Assembly: GCA_035632095.1 (NCBI GenBank)
Contig: DASQHM010000196.1
Coordinates: 1 to 35,578 of the forward strand
Length of the DNA stretch: 35,578 nucleotides
DNA from: DASQHM01 sp035632095
Lineage (GTDB): Bacteria > Pseudomonadota > Alphaproteobacteria > Ferrovibrionales > Ferrovibrionaceae
Direction of reading: 5' to 3'
This document shows, one piece after another, positions 7,164-16,410 of the stretch; positions within the stretch are counted from its first letter, which is position 1; each line of letters begins with the position of its first letter. Below the pieces are notes generated by a model. The model saw only the letters and a list, made by a program, of their open reading frames with translations. It was not told the origin of the DNA and did no database searches. Position numbers and translations under genes: made by a program.

Positions 7164-9250
7164 GAACTCGTTCCTTCCGCCGGCCGCTGGCGCTCCAGGA
7201 CGATATAGTCGAGCGCATTCAGATGAGCGTCAAATCCATCGACCACCACGGTGGAGGTCTCCGCCTCGGCAATCACCGCCGGTCCCGCAATCGTCATTCC
7301 GGGTGCAAGCGTTGCGCGCCGGTAGACCGGCACTTCGCGATAGGCCTCGCACTCGGCATCGAACAGCAGGCGGTGCTCGTGCGGCGCTGGCGCCGGGCGC
7401 AGCTCGACGGCCTTTTGGCGCACCGGCGTCGCCACATCGCTTCGAACGACCACGGACCAGGCCAAGAGCTCGATCGGCACGCCGCCGATGGCGCGGCCGA
7501 ATTGTTCGCCGTACTTCGCCTCAAAGCTCGCGCGGATGGCAGCAACGCTGTCTTTCGTCAACAGGCCGAGGGAGACCGGCACGGTGATCTCGTGTCCCTG
7601 GCCGAGATAGCGCATTTCGGCGGTGCACGTCTCCGCTATTGCGCCGGCCGGCGCACCCTGGCGCACCACGGCCTCCGCCTCCGCACGCATCTCGCCCAAC
7701 GTGCGATTGACCAGCGCCAAGTCGAAAGCTTCGAGGCGCATATAAAGGCTGCGCACCACCTCGTACGCGATCGGCGCGCGCAGGAAACCTATGGCGGAGC
7801 CCACGCCGGCACTTGTCGGCACGATGATTCGATCGATGCCGATTTTCTGCGCCAAGCGCGCGGCATGCACGGGCGCCGCCCCGCCAAAGGCCACCATTGT
7901 ACAGTCGCTCAAAGTCTTGCCGCGTTCGATGGCGTGCACGCGGGCCGCATTGGCCATGTTCTCCTCGACGATCTCGCTGATGCCGAAGGCGGCGACCGGA
8001 CCATCCAGGGCAAGAGGCCCGCCGATCATCCGGGTGACAGCCGCATTGGCCGCGACAGCATCGAGTTTAAGCGTGCCGCCGGCGAAAAGATCGGGGTCGA
8101 TGCGGCCGAGCACGACGTCGGCGTCAGTGACCGTCGGCATGACTCCGCCGCGTCCGTAACAGGCCGGGCCCGGTTCCGAGCCGGCACTTTCCGGCCCGAC
8201 CTTGATCCGGCGCAGCGCGTCGATTTCCGCGAGCGAGCCGCCGCCGGCGCCGATCTCGACCATCTCGATCACGGGAATGCGCAAGGGCAGGCCGCTGCCC
8301 TTGAGGGAGCGGTAGATTCGCGCCACTTCGAAACTCCGCGAACCTTGCGGCCGATACTCGTCGATCAGGCAGATTTTGGCCGTGGTGCCACCCATGTCGA
8401 AGGACAGCACCTTGGGAAGGCCGCATTCGGCGGCGATGAAACCGGCCAGGATGGCGCCGCCCGCCGGGCCGGATTCGACCAGGCGAATGGGAAAACGCAT
8501 TGCCGTGTTGAGTGTGGCGAGGCCGCCCCCGGACAGCATGAGAAACAGCGGGCAGCGGAATCCGGTTAGCCGCAGCAATCCATCGAGGCGGCCAAGGTAG
8601 CCCGCCATGAGCGGCTGCACATAGGCATTGGCGCAGGCGGTGGAGAGGCGCTCGTACTCGCGCACTTCCGGGCAGACTTCCGACGAAAGCGTGATCCAAA
8701 GCTCAGGCAGCCGAGCCTGCAATAGCTCGCGGATGCGCCGCTCATGCGCCGGATTGGCGTAAGAGTGCAGCAACCCGACTGCGACGCTGGCGACTCCAAG
8801 CCGCGCCAGCTCCGGCACCAGCGCCTCGACTGCAGCTTCGTCAAGAGCCAGCAGAACCTTTCCGCGCGCGTTCATCCGCTCCGGCACAGTGAAGCGCAAC
8901 GGACGCGGGACCAGCGGTTCGGGTTTGTCGATATTCAGGTCGTATTCGGAGAAGCGATCCTCGAACGCCGTTTCCAACGTATCGCGATGACCTTGCGTGG
9001 TGATCAGCGCCGTCAGCGCGCCCTTGCGCTCGATCAGCGCATTGGTCGCCAAGGTCGTGCCGTGAATCACCAAGTCGATGTCGGCGCCTTGCGTGCCGGC
9101 CTGGCTCAGGACGATTTCGATGGCAGCCATCACGCCGGTTTCGGGTTTGTTCGGCGTGGTCAGGACTTTGGTGGTGAAGCGCTTGCCGCCGGTCTCCAAC
9201 GCGATGTCGGTGAAGGTGCCGCCGATGTCGACGGCGAGACGCGATGCCAT
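7160..9250 (-). CDS. hyuA: Hydantoinase A/oxoprolinase-type ATPase subunit (copy 1)
   Basis: A 696-residue HyuA. VDIGGTFTD at residues 6-14 is the phosphate-binding loop of this actin/hexokinase-fold ATPase family. Other family strings follow: VIHGTTLATNALIERKGA, LSSEVCPEVREYER, SFDMGGTTAKI and the strongly conserved PTSAGVGSAIGFL. HyuA is thought to phosphorylate the substrate amide or carbonyl and work with HyuB. It starts 5 bases after the stop of the upstream luciferase-like gene and overlaps hyuB by ATGA. It is clearly paralogous to the copy at 14332-16410, with long shared stretches, but not identical, so the pairs may act on different substrates or successive steps. Confidence 0.92.
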   Translation of the reverse strand: MASRLAVDIGGTFTDIALETGGKRFTTKVLTTPNKPETGVMAAIEIVLSQAGTQGADIDLVIHGTTLATNALIERKGALTALITTQGHRDTLETAFEDRFSEYDLNIDKPEPLVPRPLRFTVPERMNARGKVLLALDEAAVEALVPELARLGVASVAVGLLHSYANPAHERRIRELLQARLPELWITLSSEVCPEVREYERLSTACANAYVQPLMAGYLGRLDGLLRLTGFRCPLFLMLSGGGLATLNTAMRFPIRLVESGPAGGAILAGFIAAECGLPKVLSFDMGGTTAKICLIDEYRPQGSRSFEVARIYRSLKGSGLPLRIPVIEMVEIGAGGGSLAEIDALRRIKVGPESAGSEPGPACYGRGGVMPTVTDADVVLGRIDPDLFAGGTLKLDAVAANAAVTRMIGGPLALDGPVAAFGISEIVEENMANAARVHAIERGKTLSDCTMVAFGGAAPVHAARLAQKIGIDRIIVPTSAGVGSAIGFLRAPIAYEVVRSLYMRLEAFDLALVNRTLGEMRAEAEAVVRQGAPAGAIAETCTAEMRYLGQGHEITVPVSLGLLTKDSVAAIRASFEAKYGEQFGRAIGGVPIELLAWSVVVRSDVATPVRQKAVELRPAPAPHEHRLLFDAECEAYREVPVYRRATLAPGMTIAGPAVIAEAETSTVVVDGFDAHLNALDYIVLERQRPAEGTSS

Positions 9251-9255
9251 GCCTG

Positions 9256-10242
9256 TTACTTCCCGTGGGCCGTATCCAGGATCCAGCGCAAGCCGTCGCT
9301 GCTGGCGGCGCCGGCGATGACGATCTCGTCGAGGCTAACGTCGCGGTAGGCGGCAAAGGCCGCGCGGACCTCTTCCGGCGTGCCGGCGGCAGCATGGCGG
9401 CTGATCACATCGTCGGTCATGAGCCGGTCGACCGTGATCCAATCCTCCCGCGCGTAAGCCTCGGCCAGCGCCGATTGATCGAGCGCACTGCCCGCGAGCT
9501 CAAGATTGCGGGCGTGATGCGCGCCGCGCAGCACGAAGGCCAATATGCGGCGCACGCGGTTGCGCGCCACCGAACCGGCGTTATCCACGGCCGAAAAGAC
9601 CAATGCGATCTTGCGGATCGTCCGGTTACTTCGGGCCTCGCCGTTGCGCACATGATCGAGGGTCCAGCGGATGAAGGCGGGTGCCGTGGCGGCGCTGATC
9701 AGCACGCCGTCGGCAATGGCGCCGGCGAGCTCCAGCATCTGCGGCCCGGATGCGGCAAGCACGATCGGCACCGGACGCGCGCCGGTGACGAGCCGACGCC
9801 CTTGCACGTGGAAGCGCTCGCCCTGAAAGTTCACGGATTCGCCGGCCAGCAGCGCCCGTGAAATTTCGATCGACTCGCGCAAAGTCTTCAATGGCTGCGG
9901 CGCAGCAATTCCGGCAGCTTCCAGGTCGCCCGGCGCGCCGACGCCGAAGCAGAGCTGCACCCGGCCGGGGAAATATTCGTCAAGCGTCGCCGCCGCCATG
10001 GCGGCATAGACGGGATGCACCGAATAGGGACTCATGGACATAAGCGCCACGCCGATGCGCCGGCTCGCCGCCAAGGCCAGCGCGGCGACCGCGATCGGTT
10101 CCTTCTGGAAGAGGTGCGAGGCAATCCAGATCGTCGTGGCACCGGCGGATTCCGCCGTGGCCACCGCGGTCCGCATCACCTCGGGCGTCTCCCTGCCTTC
10201 GAACGATACGCCGAAACTGCCGGACACCATGCTCTCCCTCAT
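9256..10242 (-). CDS. Luciferase-like (LLM) flavin-dependent oxidoreductase, copy 1
   Basis: A 328-residue TIM-barrel protein of the bacterial-luciferase/F420-dependent reductase superfamily. Family landmarks are the early strand and helix (GSFGVSFEGRETPEV), IGVALMSMSPYSVHP, the flavin-site segment LCFGVGAPGDLEAAG near residue 100, and PIVLAASGPQMLELAG around residue 165. Members use FMN or F420 for monooxygenation or hydride transfer; the cofactor cannot be told from sequence alone. The 10242 start overlaps the previous stop by ATGA. An ATG at 10230 with AGGGAG just upstream is an alternative. Placed between hyuA and the PLP enzyme, it probably oxidises or opens the pathway substrate. Confidence 0.85.
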   Translation of the reverse strand: MRESMVSGSFGVSFEGRETPEVMRTAVATAESAGATTIWIASHLFQKEPIAVAALALAASRRIGVALMSMSPYSVHPVYAAMAAATLDEYFPGRVQLCFGVGAPGDLEAAGIAAPQPLKTLRESIEISRALLAGESVNFQGERFHVQGRRLVTGARPVPIVLAASGPQMLELAGAIADGVLISAATAPAFIRWTLDHVRNGEARSNRTIRKIALVFSAVDNAGSVARNRVRRILAFVLRGAHHARNLELAGSALDQSALAEAYAREDWITVDRLMTDDVISRHAAAGTPEEVRAAFAAYRDVSLDEIVIAGAASSDGLRWILDTAHGK

Positions 10243-11516
10243 GCAGCCTTGAGACGGTCGATCAGAACGTCGAGCGAGGCCAGGTCGAAATAGGGAAGGT
10301 CGCCCACCGCGGCCGGCATTTCCTTAAGACCGCTCGACGTCAAGATCGCCACCACCGGTTCTTCGATGCGCTCGCCGCGCTGTTTCGCCTCGAAGAGCGC
10401 AGCAAGACCGGCAGCGCCGGAATACTCCTGCCACAACCCTTCGTGCGCAAGCCGCGTTGTTGCCTCGGCGAGCGACGTCTCGGCAAAGACGAACGCACTA
10501 CCTCCGTCCGCCAGCGCGGCGATGCCGCGAAAGCCGCCGACCGTGCAGGCGATGCCGGCGGCGAGCGAGGGCGGACCGCTGACCTCGACCGCTGCCGCAT
10601 TGCGCCGCAGCGCGTGCGCCAGAGGTCCGCGCACGCCGGGTTCCGCCGCAACGATGCGCGGCGCGCGCGCTGCCAACTTGAAGCGGACAAGTTCGCGGAA
10701 GCCCTTGGCCAGGCCGTAGAGCAGCTCGCCGTATCCGGTCGGAACCACCACGGTCGCCGGCATGGTTCCGCCGAGTGCCGCAAAGATCTCATAGGCGATG
10801 GTCTTATAGCCTTCGGTGCCGAAGGGATTGCCGGTGTGGAACCGGGTCAGGTTGCTTGCCGGCATGAACCCGGTGGCGGCGATGAAGCGATTGAGCACGG
10901 GCCACCGTTGCTCCCCCGGCACCACCACCACATGAGCGCCGAGGGCCGCAAATAGATGCCGGAACGCCGGTTGCGCCTCCGGGCTGGTTATGACCACGCA
11001 AGGAAGCCCGGCGCGCCCGGCATAAGCCGCCGCCGCCGCGCCGTGATTGCCGGATGACGCCACCGCGATACCGCGCGCGCCGACCGCAAGCGCCGTGCTG
11101 ACTACGCAATGATTGAGGCGATCCTTGTGGCTCCACGTCGGATTGCGGCTCTCGTCCTTCAGCCAAAGCGGACCATCTAGGCCGATCCAGCGGCCGATGC
11201 GCGCCGCAGGAAAAAGCGGCGTACCGCCCTCGCCGAGCGAGAGCCCAGGCATTAAGGGCGGCAGTAGCGGCGCCCAACGGTCGAGACCGGGCAAAGGCGG
11301 CTGGCGGAAGATGGACGGCGGCACGCGCGAATAATCGTAGTCGATCTCCAGCGGGTATTGCATCTCCGGCGTGCTGGTCGCCGGGCAACCCTCGAGCAAT
11401 GGCGGGTAGAGCGGGAAACAGCGGGTCGCATCGCCGAGCGAGCGTTGGCCGATGGCGGCCGATGCGCTCTTCGCTACCCAATCCGCCGGCTCAGCCATCG
11501 CCTTCGCCCCGGGCAC
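10239..11516 (-). CDS. Threonine-synthase-like PLP-dependent enzyme
   Basis: 425 residues from a GTG at 11516; an in-frame ATG at 11498 is also possible. This is a fold-type II PLP enzyme. LWLKDESRNPTWSHKDR holds the lysine (about residue 131) expected to bind PLP, in the SHKDR form typical of threonine synthases. VASSGNHGAAAAAYA is the phosphate/substrate loop, PTGYGELLYGLAKGF is the glycine-rich region, and ILTSSGLKE lies near the end. Relatives include threonine synthase, diaminopropionate ammonia-lyase and cysteate synthase. Because it lies within a catabolic operon and not among threonine genes, a beta- or gamma-elimination or replacement on an amino acid released from the substrate is more likely than threonine synthesis. 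That is inference. Confidence 0.8.
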   Translation of the reverse strand: MPGAKAMAEPADWVAKSASAAIGQRSLGDATRCFPLYPPLLEGCPATSTPEMQYPLEIDYDYSRVPPSIFRQPPLPGLDRWAPLLPPLMPGLSLGEGGTPLFPAARIGRWIGLDGPLWLKDESRNPTWSHKDRLNHCVVSTALAVGARGIAVASSGNHGAAAAAYAGRAGLPCVVITSPEAQPAFRHLFAALGAHVVVVPGEQRWPVLNRFIAATGFMPASNLTRFHTGNPFGTEGYKTIAYEIFAALGGTMPATVVVPTGYGELLYGLAKGFRELVRFKLAARAPRIVAAEPGVRGPLAHALRRNAAAVEVSGPPSLAAGIACTVGGFRGIAALADGGSAFVFAETSLAEATTRLAHEGLWQEYSGAAGLAALFEAKQRGERIEEPVVAILTSSGLKEMPAAVGDLPYFDLASLDVLIDRLKAA

Positions 11517-11540
11517 GCGCGTCAGGCACCCTCATGCCGC

Positions 11541-12557
11541 TCACGCCGTCAGCTTTGGCGTCACGTCCTCGGCGAACATTTGCATCTGATCGAGCAGCTC
11601 CTGGACATCGTTGGCGGCGAAATAGAGGCCGAGAAAATGAGTCACGCCGGCGTCGCGAAGCTTCAATGCCTTCTCGACCACGGCGCCGGCGTTGCCGACC
11701 AGGTTGATGTCCTCCATGGCCAAGCCCATCTGCTCTTTGAGAGTCGACTTCCTGAGCGACATGATGTGCTTATACATCTGGCTCTGCTTGAAGCGCGCTA
11801 CGGCGCCTTCATGTGTCTTACCGAGATGGACGATGAATTGCGGCGCGATCGAGATCCGCTCGGGATCGCGGCCTGCCTTCGCGGTCAATTCCTTCAGTTG
11901 CTTGACCAGGCCGCCGAGCCGCGCGACTTCCATGCCGGCGGGAATCCAGCCATCAGCGGATTCTGCCACGCGACGCAAGTGGTTGACGCTGTTGCCGCCG
12001 AAGTAGATCGGCAAGCGCTTCTGCTTTGGCTTCGGTGCCAGCTCGACGTCCCGAAATTTGTAATACTTGCCGTCGAACGACGCGACACGCTCGGCGAACA
12101 GCAGTTGCAATGCCTTGACGCCTTCTTCCACCATGTCGCCGCGATGTACGTTCGCATCGGGCCACAAGGCCTCGAACTCTTCGCGATAGGCACCGACGCC
12201 GACGCCGATTTCGAGTCTACCGCCGCTGAAATGATCCAGGGTGGCGATCTGCTTCGCCACCACGACGATGTCGCGCCGCATGGGCAGCACCAAGATGCCT
12301 GTGCCAAAGCGGATAGTCTTGGTATTCGCGGCGACGAAGGCATAGGTGACCAGCGGCTCCCAAAAGCGAGGCGGCACGGGATATTCGGCGCGCACGTAGT
12401 GTTGGGTGGTCATGTGATCGTTGCCCCAGACCGAGTGGTAGCCGAGCCGCTCGGCATGCTGGGCGATCCTGATCACCACGTCGGGATCGGAGAACGGGAT
12501 CGGATAGGTCAAACCTTCCATACCGGTTGGCAGGCCGGCGCTGACTATCACGCTCAT
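11541..12557 (-). CDS. Luciferase-like (LLM) flavin-dependent oxidoreductase, copy 2
   Basis: A 338-residue LLM-class protein resembling the predicted F420-dependent subgroup (TIGR03619-like). Landmarks are HAERLGYHSVWGNDHM, RFGTGILVLPMRRDIVVVAKQ, DHFSGGRLEIGVGVGAYREE with the flavin-site GVGVG, PIYFGGNSVNHLRRVAE, and ADGWIPAG. AGAGGA lies upstream of the ATG at 12557. It follows hyuB copy 2 by 44 bases and precedes the PLP-enzyme gene by about 24. Its sequence differs greatly from the LLM protein at 9256-10242, so the two are not a recent duplication and may catalyse separate oxidations. The name F420-dependent is by family resemblance; FMN is possible. Confidence 0.86.
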   Translation of the reverse strand: MSVIVSAGLPTGMEGLTYPIPFSDPDVVIRIAQHAERLGYHSVWGNDHMTTQHYVRAEYPVPPRFWEPLVTYAFVAANTKTIRFGTGILVLPMRRDIVVVAKQIATLDHFSGGRLEIGVGVGAYREEFEALWPDANVHRGDMVEEGVKALQLLFAERVASFDGKYYKFRDVELAPKPKQKRLPIYFGGNSVNHLRRVAESADGWIPAGMEVARLGGLVKQLKELTAKAGRDPERISIAPQFIVHLGKTHEGAVARFKQSQMYKHIMSLRKSTLKEQMGLAMEDINLVGNAGAVVEKALKLRDAGVTHFLGLYFAANDVQELLDQMQMFAEDVTPKLTA

Positions 12558-12601
12558 GACATTCCTCTTTGCATTGCAACGACGCCGTTTAGCGATGCAG
12601 C

Positions 12602-14335
12602 TCAGGCGATTTCGCGGCGCGCTGCCGCGGTCGCATCGCGGTCGATGCTGCCGTCGTCGCCAATAATCACCCCGTAGTCCGTTGCCGCAGCGGCCCGCGA
12701 AACCATACCAAGCTTCACATCCTGCAATACCGAGGCCGGATCGCGCTTGCGCGGATCACCAAGCCCGCCGCCGCCCGGCATTTCGATGATCAGGGTCTCG
12801 CCCTTTGGCACGGTCTGTTGGCCCTTGCCACGGAGTCTTTGTCCGTGCGTCAACCTGAGTACGCCGACCTTGCCGTCGGCGCCGCCGTCGCGGCCGCGCG
12901 GCGGAAAATCGACACGGTCGTAATTGGCGCTAATGGCGAAGGGCGCGTCGTCGAGGCTTATGACTTCCATCACCTGCCCGAGGCCGCCGCGAAACTCGCC
13001 GGCGCCGCCGGAATCCATACGGTATTCCTTCCGCAGGATCAGAATTGGCGACAAGGCTTCCGTCACCTCGACCGGCACGTTCCGCACCCCGCTCGGGAAG
13101 GCCGTCGCGGACAATCCATCCTTGCCGGGACGCGCGCCGGTGCCGCCGGAATGGAACGACATGACGTTGAACACCGCGGCATCCGCGAGTTCGGAGGGAT
13201 CGCCGTCCACCCGCCCGGGGCCGCCCATCGCAAACAGGTTCCACAGGCATGACGTGCCTTCCGCCGGGACCTGACCCTGCATGGCCTCGTGCAGGCAGCC
13301 GATCATCAGGTCCGGCAGCATCTGGCCGGTGATATGCCGCGTCTGCACGGGCAACGGATGCTTGGCGTTGAGGATGCAATTCTCCGGCGCGCTCACCTTG
13401 ATCACGGAAAGCGAACCCTCGTTGTTTGGCACTTTCGGCGCGACGATACATTTGATGCCGAACGAGGAATAGGCTTCGGTATAGCAGAACGGCACATTTA
13501 TACCGAAGGCCGAGGGTCCGGACGTGCCGGCGAAATCCACACTGATGCCAGCCGCTTCGATGGTGAGTGCGGCGACGAGATCGAGCGGCTTGTCGTATCC
13601 GTCTATGCGCATGCGGTTTCGATAGGTACCGGGCCGCAGCTTGCCGATGGCATCGAGCGAGGCGGCGCGCGAACGGCTCAGGATATGCTCGCCGAGATCA
13701 TCGAGACGCTCGATCCCGAATTCGTCCATCATCTGCAGCAGGCGGCGGCTGCCCACGTCGTTGCAAGCGGCAAGCGAATAGATGTCGCCCACGACCTGTA
13801 CCGGCTCGCGCACGTTGCTTTTTACGATGTCGATGAGCGTCTCGTTCACGCCGTGCTTGTCGGCGAAGCGCATCAGCGGCACATAGAGACCTTCCTCGTA
13901 GACCTGTCGCGCATCGGGACCGGTGCCGCGGCCGCCGATATCGACTACGTGGCTGGTGCAGGCGAACATGGCCACGAGTTGCTCGTGCCGGAACACCGGC
14001 GTCACCACTGTAAAGTCGTTGAGATGCCCGGTGCCCTTCCAGGGATCGTTCGTGATGAAGACGTCGCCCGGCTGCATGGTCTGGGTCGGGTATTTGTCGA
14101 TGAAATGCACGACCGCTCGTGCCATGGAATTCACGTGGCCGGGCGTGCCGGTCACGGCTTGGGCCAGCATGCGGCCCTGTGCGTCGAAGACGCCGGCCGA
14201 GACATCGCCGGCCTCGCGCGTCGAGGTGCTGAACCCGGTCCGGATCAGGGTCTGCGCCTGCTCCTCCACCACGGCAATCAGCCGGTCCCACATAATCTGT
14301 TGATGGATCAGGGACATCGGTCGCTTGTCGCTCAT
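12602..14335 (-). CDS. hyuB: Hydantoinase B/oxoprolinase-type subunit (copy 2)
   Basis: A 577-residue HyuB with an intact end. It shares the family N-terminus (HQQIMWDRLIAVVEEQAQTL, then REAGDVSAGVFD), VFITNDPWKGTGHL, INVPFCYTEAYSSFGIKC, GARPGKDGLSATAFPSG and GETLIIEMPGGGGLGDP with copy 1. Its start overlaps the hyuA copy 2 stop by ATGA. With HyuA it would make an ATP-dependent cyclic-amide hydrolase or a related carboxylase. Strong likeness to copy 1 shows that hyuAB was duplicated within the operon, with the LLM and PLP genes lying between the two pairs. Its natural C-terminus (AAARREIA) is the best guide to where copy 1 should have ended. Confidence 0.92.
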   Translation of the reverse strand: MSDKRPMSLIHQQIMWDRLIAVVEEQAQTLIRTGFSTSTREAGDVSAGVFDAQGRMLAQAVTGTPGHVNSMARAVVHFIDKYPTQTMQPGDVFITNDPWKGTGHLNDFTVVTPVFRHEQLVAMFACTSHVVDIGGRGTGPDARQVYEEGLYVPLMRFADKHGVNETLIDIVKSNVREPVQVVGDIYSLAACNDVGSRRLLQMMDEFGIERLDDLGEHILSRSRAASLDAIGKLRPGTYRNRMRIDGYDKPLDLVAALTIEAAGISVDFAGTSGPSAFGINVPFCYTEAYSSFGIKCIVAPKVPNNEGSLSVIKVSAPENCILNAKHPLPVQTRHITGQMLPDLMIGCLHEAMQGQVPAEGTSCLWNLFAMGGPGRVDGDPSELADAAVFNVMSFHSGGTGARPGKDGLSATAFPSGVRNVPVEVTEALSPILILRKEYRMDSGGAGEFRGGLGQVMEVISLDDAPFAISANYDRVDFPPRGRDGGADGKVGVLRLTHGQRLRGKGQQTVPKGETLIIEMPGGGGLGDPRKRDPASVLQDVKLGMVSRAAAATDYGVIIGDDGSIDRDATAAARREIA

Positions 14336-16410
14336 TGCTCACCTCGCGCCATGACGATGTAGCCGAGCCCATTGATGCGTGCGGTGAAGTTCCGCAATAC
14401 GAGTGTGGTCGTCTCGTCTTCGATGATCAATGCCGGACCGGGCAGAGCGCAGCCTGGCATCAGGCTGCTTCGGACATAGACCGGCACGCTCTCGCGTTCG
14501 CCGCTCGCGGAATCCACCACATCGGCGCGGCCCGCGGGGTCCGCAATGCGATCCGGCGGCGACGGCGGACACGGATCGACCGGCGGACCCGCCGTCGCCA
14601 GCCGTAAGGACCAGCTCAGCACTTCGACCTCCAGTCCCGGAATGCTGCGGCCGAATTGCACGGAATATTGCGCCTCGAACAGCCGGGCAAACTCCACACG
14701 ATCCGCCGGCACGGCGTCGCGGGCGGGAATGGTCACGGTCACATCGTGTCCCTGGCCGCGATAGCGCATATCGGCAGTCCACAATTCGGTCAGCGGGGCC
14801 GCCGGTGCGCCGCGGCGGATTACCGCTTCGGCTTCGGCGCGCATCTCGTGGCGAAACGCATTGATCTGCGTTGGATCGAAGCTTGTGTCGAGGCGGACGT
14901 AGCGGCTGCGCACGACCTCGTAGGCGACCGGCGCCATGAGGAAGCCCACGGCTGAGCCTACGCCGGCGCTGGTCGGCACGATCACCGTGTCGATGTCGAG
15001 TTTTTCCGCCAGACGGGCGGCGTGCAGCGGCGCCGCGCCGCCGAACGCCACCATGGCCCGGCCGGACAGTTCCTTGCCGCGTTCCACCGCATGCACGCGC
15101 GCCGCGTTGGCCATGTTCTCCTCGACCACTTCCGAAAGTCCGAGCGCCGCACGGGTGCGGTCGAGACCGAGCGGCTTTCCGACGTCGGCCGCGATGGCCG
15201 ATCCGGCAAGCTGCGGATGCAGCCGGATGGTGCCGCCGGCGAAGCGCTCCGGCCGGATGCGGCCGAGTTCGAGATCCGCATCGGTGACGGTCGCGGCCTT
15301 GCCGCCCCGCCCGTAACAGGCGGGTCCAGGATCCGAGCCGGCGCTTTCGGGGCCGACGTGGATGCGCGCCATCTCGTCGACGGTGGCGATGGACCCGCCG
15401 CCGGCGCCGATCTCGACCATCTCGATCACTGGAATGCGGATCGGTATGCCGCTGCCCTTGAGGAAGCGATATTGCCGGGCGACTTCGAAGCTCCGCGAAT
15501 ATTGCGGCTGGCCGTTGTCGATCAGGCAGATTTTCGCCGTGGTGCCGCCCATGTCGAAAGACACGATCTTGTCGTAGCGGCATTGGGCGGCAATGCGGGT
15601 GCCTAGAATGGCGCCGCCGGCCGGACCCGATTCGACCAGACGAATGGGGAAGCGGCGGGCGGTTTCGAGGGTGGTGAGTCCGCCCGCGGAAGTAATCAGG
15701 AACACCGCGGCAACGAAGCCGCGCGCCCGCAGGCTTTGGTCCAGCCGTTCGAGATAGCCGGCCATGACGGGCTGCACATAGGCATTGGCGCAGGCCGTCG
15801 ACCAGCGTTCGTATTCCCGCATTTCCGGACAGACTTCGCTCGAAAGGGTGATCGAAAGCTCCGGCACCGCCTGCCGGAGGAGCTGGCGCACCCGCTGCTC
15901 ATGCACCGCATTCACATAGGAATGCAGAAAGCCGATGGCGACGCTGGTCACGCGCTCGGCGTGCAACGTCTCGACGATGGCGGGAATCGACGTTTCGTCG
16001 AGGGGCGAGACGATCCTCCCGCGCGCGTCGATGCGCTCCGGCACACCGAGCCGCAGGTGCCGCGGAACCAGCGGCGGCGGCTTGTCCATGAAGATGTCGT
16101 ATTGCTCGAAACGGTTCTCGTAGGCGATTTCGACGGCATCGCGATGACCTTCGGTCACGATCAGCGCCGTGCGGGCGCCCTTGCGTTCGATGATTGAGTT
16201 CGTCGCCAGCGTCGTGCCGTGAATGATCAGGTCGAGCTCAACCGGCTTCAACCCGGCGTCGTTCAGGACCATGTCGATGCCCGCCAGCACGCCTTCCTCC
16301 GGCGCGTGCGACGTGGTTAATACCTTGCGGCTGTACCATCTGCCGCGCACGTCGAGCACGAAATCCGTGAAGGTACCGCCGATGTCCACCGCGAGCCGCA
16401 CCGAACTCAT
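14332..16410 (-). CDS. hyuA: Hydantoinase A/oxoprolinase-type ATPase subunit (copy 2)
   Basis: A 692-residue HyuA. VDIGGTFTDFVLD begins at residue 8; IHGTTLATNSIIERKGA, LSSEVCPEMREYERW, VSFDMGGTTAKICLID and PTSAGVGSAVGFLMAP follow in family order. The start at 16410 overlaps the livF stop by ATGA, which ties the catabolic genes directly to the transporter genes. The C-terminal region (from about residue 600) is less like copy 1 than the N-terminal ATPase part; it has a short proline-rich insert (DPCPPSPPD). As in the family, ATP-driven activation of an amide or carbonyl substrate is expected. Confidence 0.92.
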   Translation of the reverse strand: MSSVRLAVDIGGTFTDFVLDVRGRWYSRKVLTTSHAPEEGVLAGIDMVLNDAGLKPVELDLIIHGTTLATNSIIERKGARTALIVTEGHRDAVEIAYENRFEQYDIFMDKPPPLVPRHLRLGVPERIDARGRIVSPLDETSIPAIVETLHAERVTSVAIGFLHSYVNAVHEQRVRQLLRQAVPELSITLSSEVCPEMREYERWSTACANAYVQPVMAGYLERLDQSLRARGFVAAVFLITSAGGLTTLETARRFPIRLVESGPAGGAILGTRIAAQCRYDKIVSFDMGGTTAKICLIDNGQPQYSRSFEVARQYRFLKGSGIPIRIPVIEMVEIGAGGGSIATVDEMARIHVGPESAGSDPGPACYGRGGKAATVTDADLELGRIRPERFAGGTIRLHPQLAGSAIAADVGKPLGLDRTRAALGLSEVVEENMANAARVHAVERGKELSGRAMVAFGGAAPLHAARLAEKLDIDTVIVPTSAGVGSAVGFLMAPVAYEVVRSRYVRLDTSFDPTQINAFRHEMRAEAEAVIRRGAPAAPLTELWTADMRYRGQGHDVTVTIPARDAVPADRVEFARLFEAQYSVQFGRSIPGLEVEVLSWSLRLATAGPPVDPCPPSPPDRIADPAGRADVVDSASGERESVPVYVRSSLMPGCALPGPALIIEDETTTLVLRNFTARINGLGYIVMARGEQ

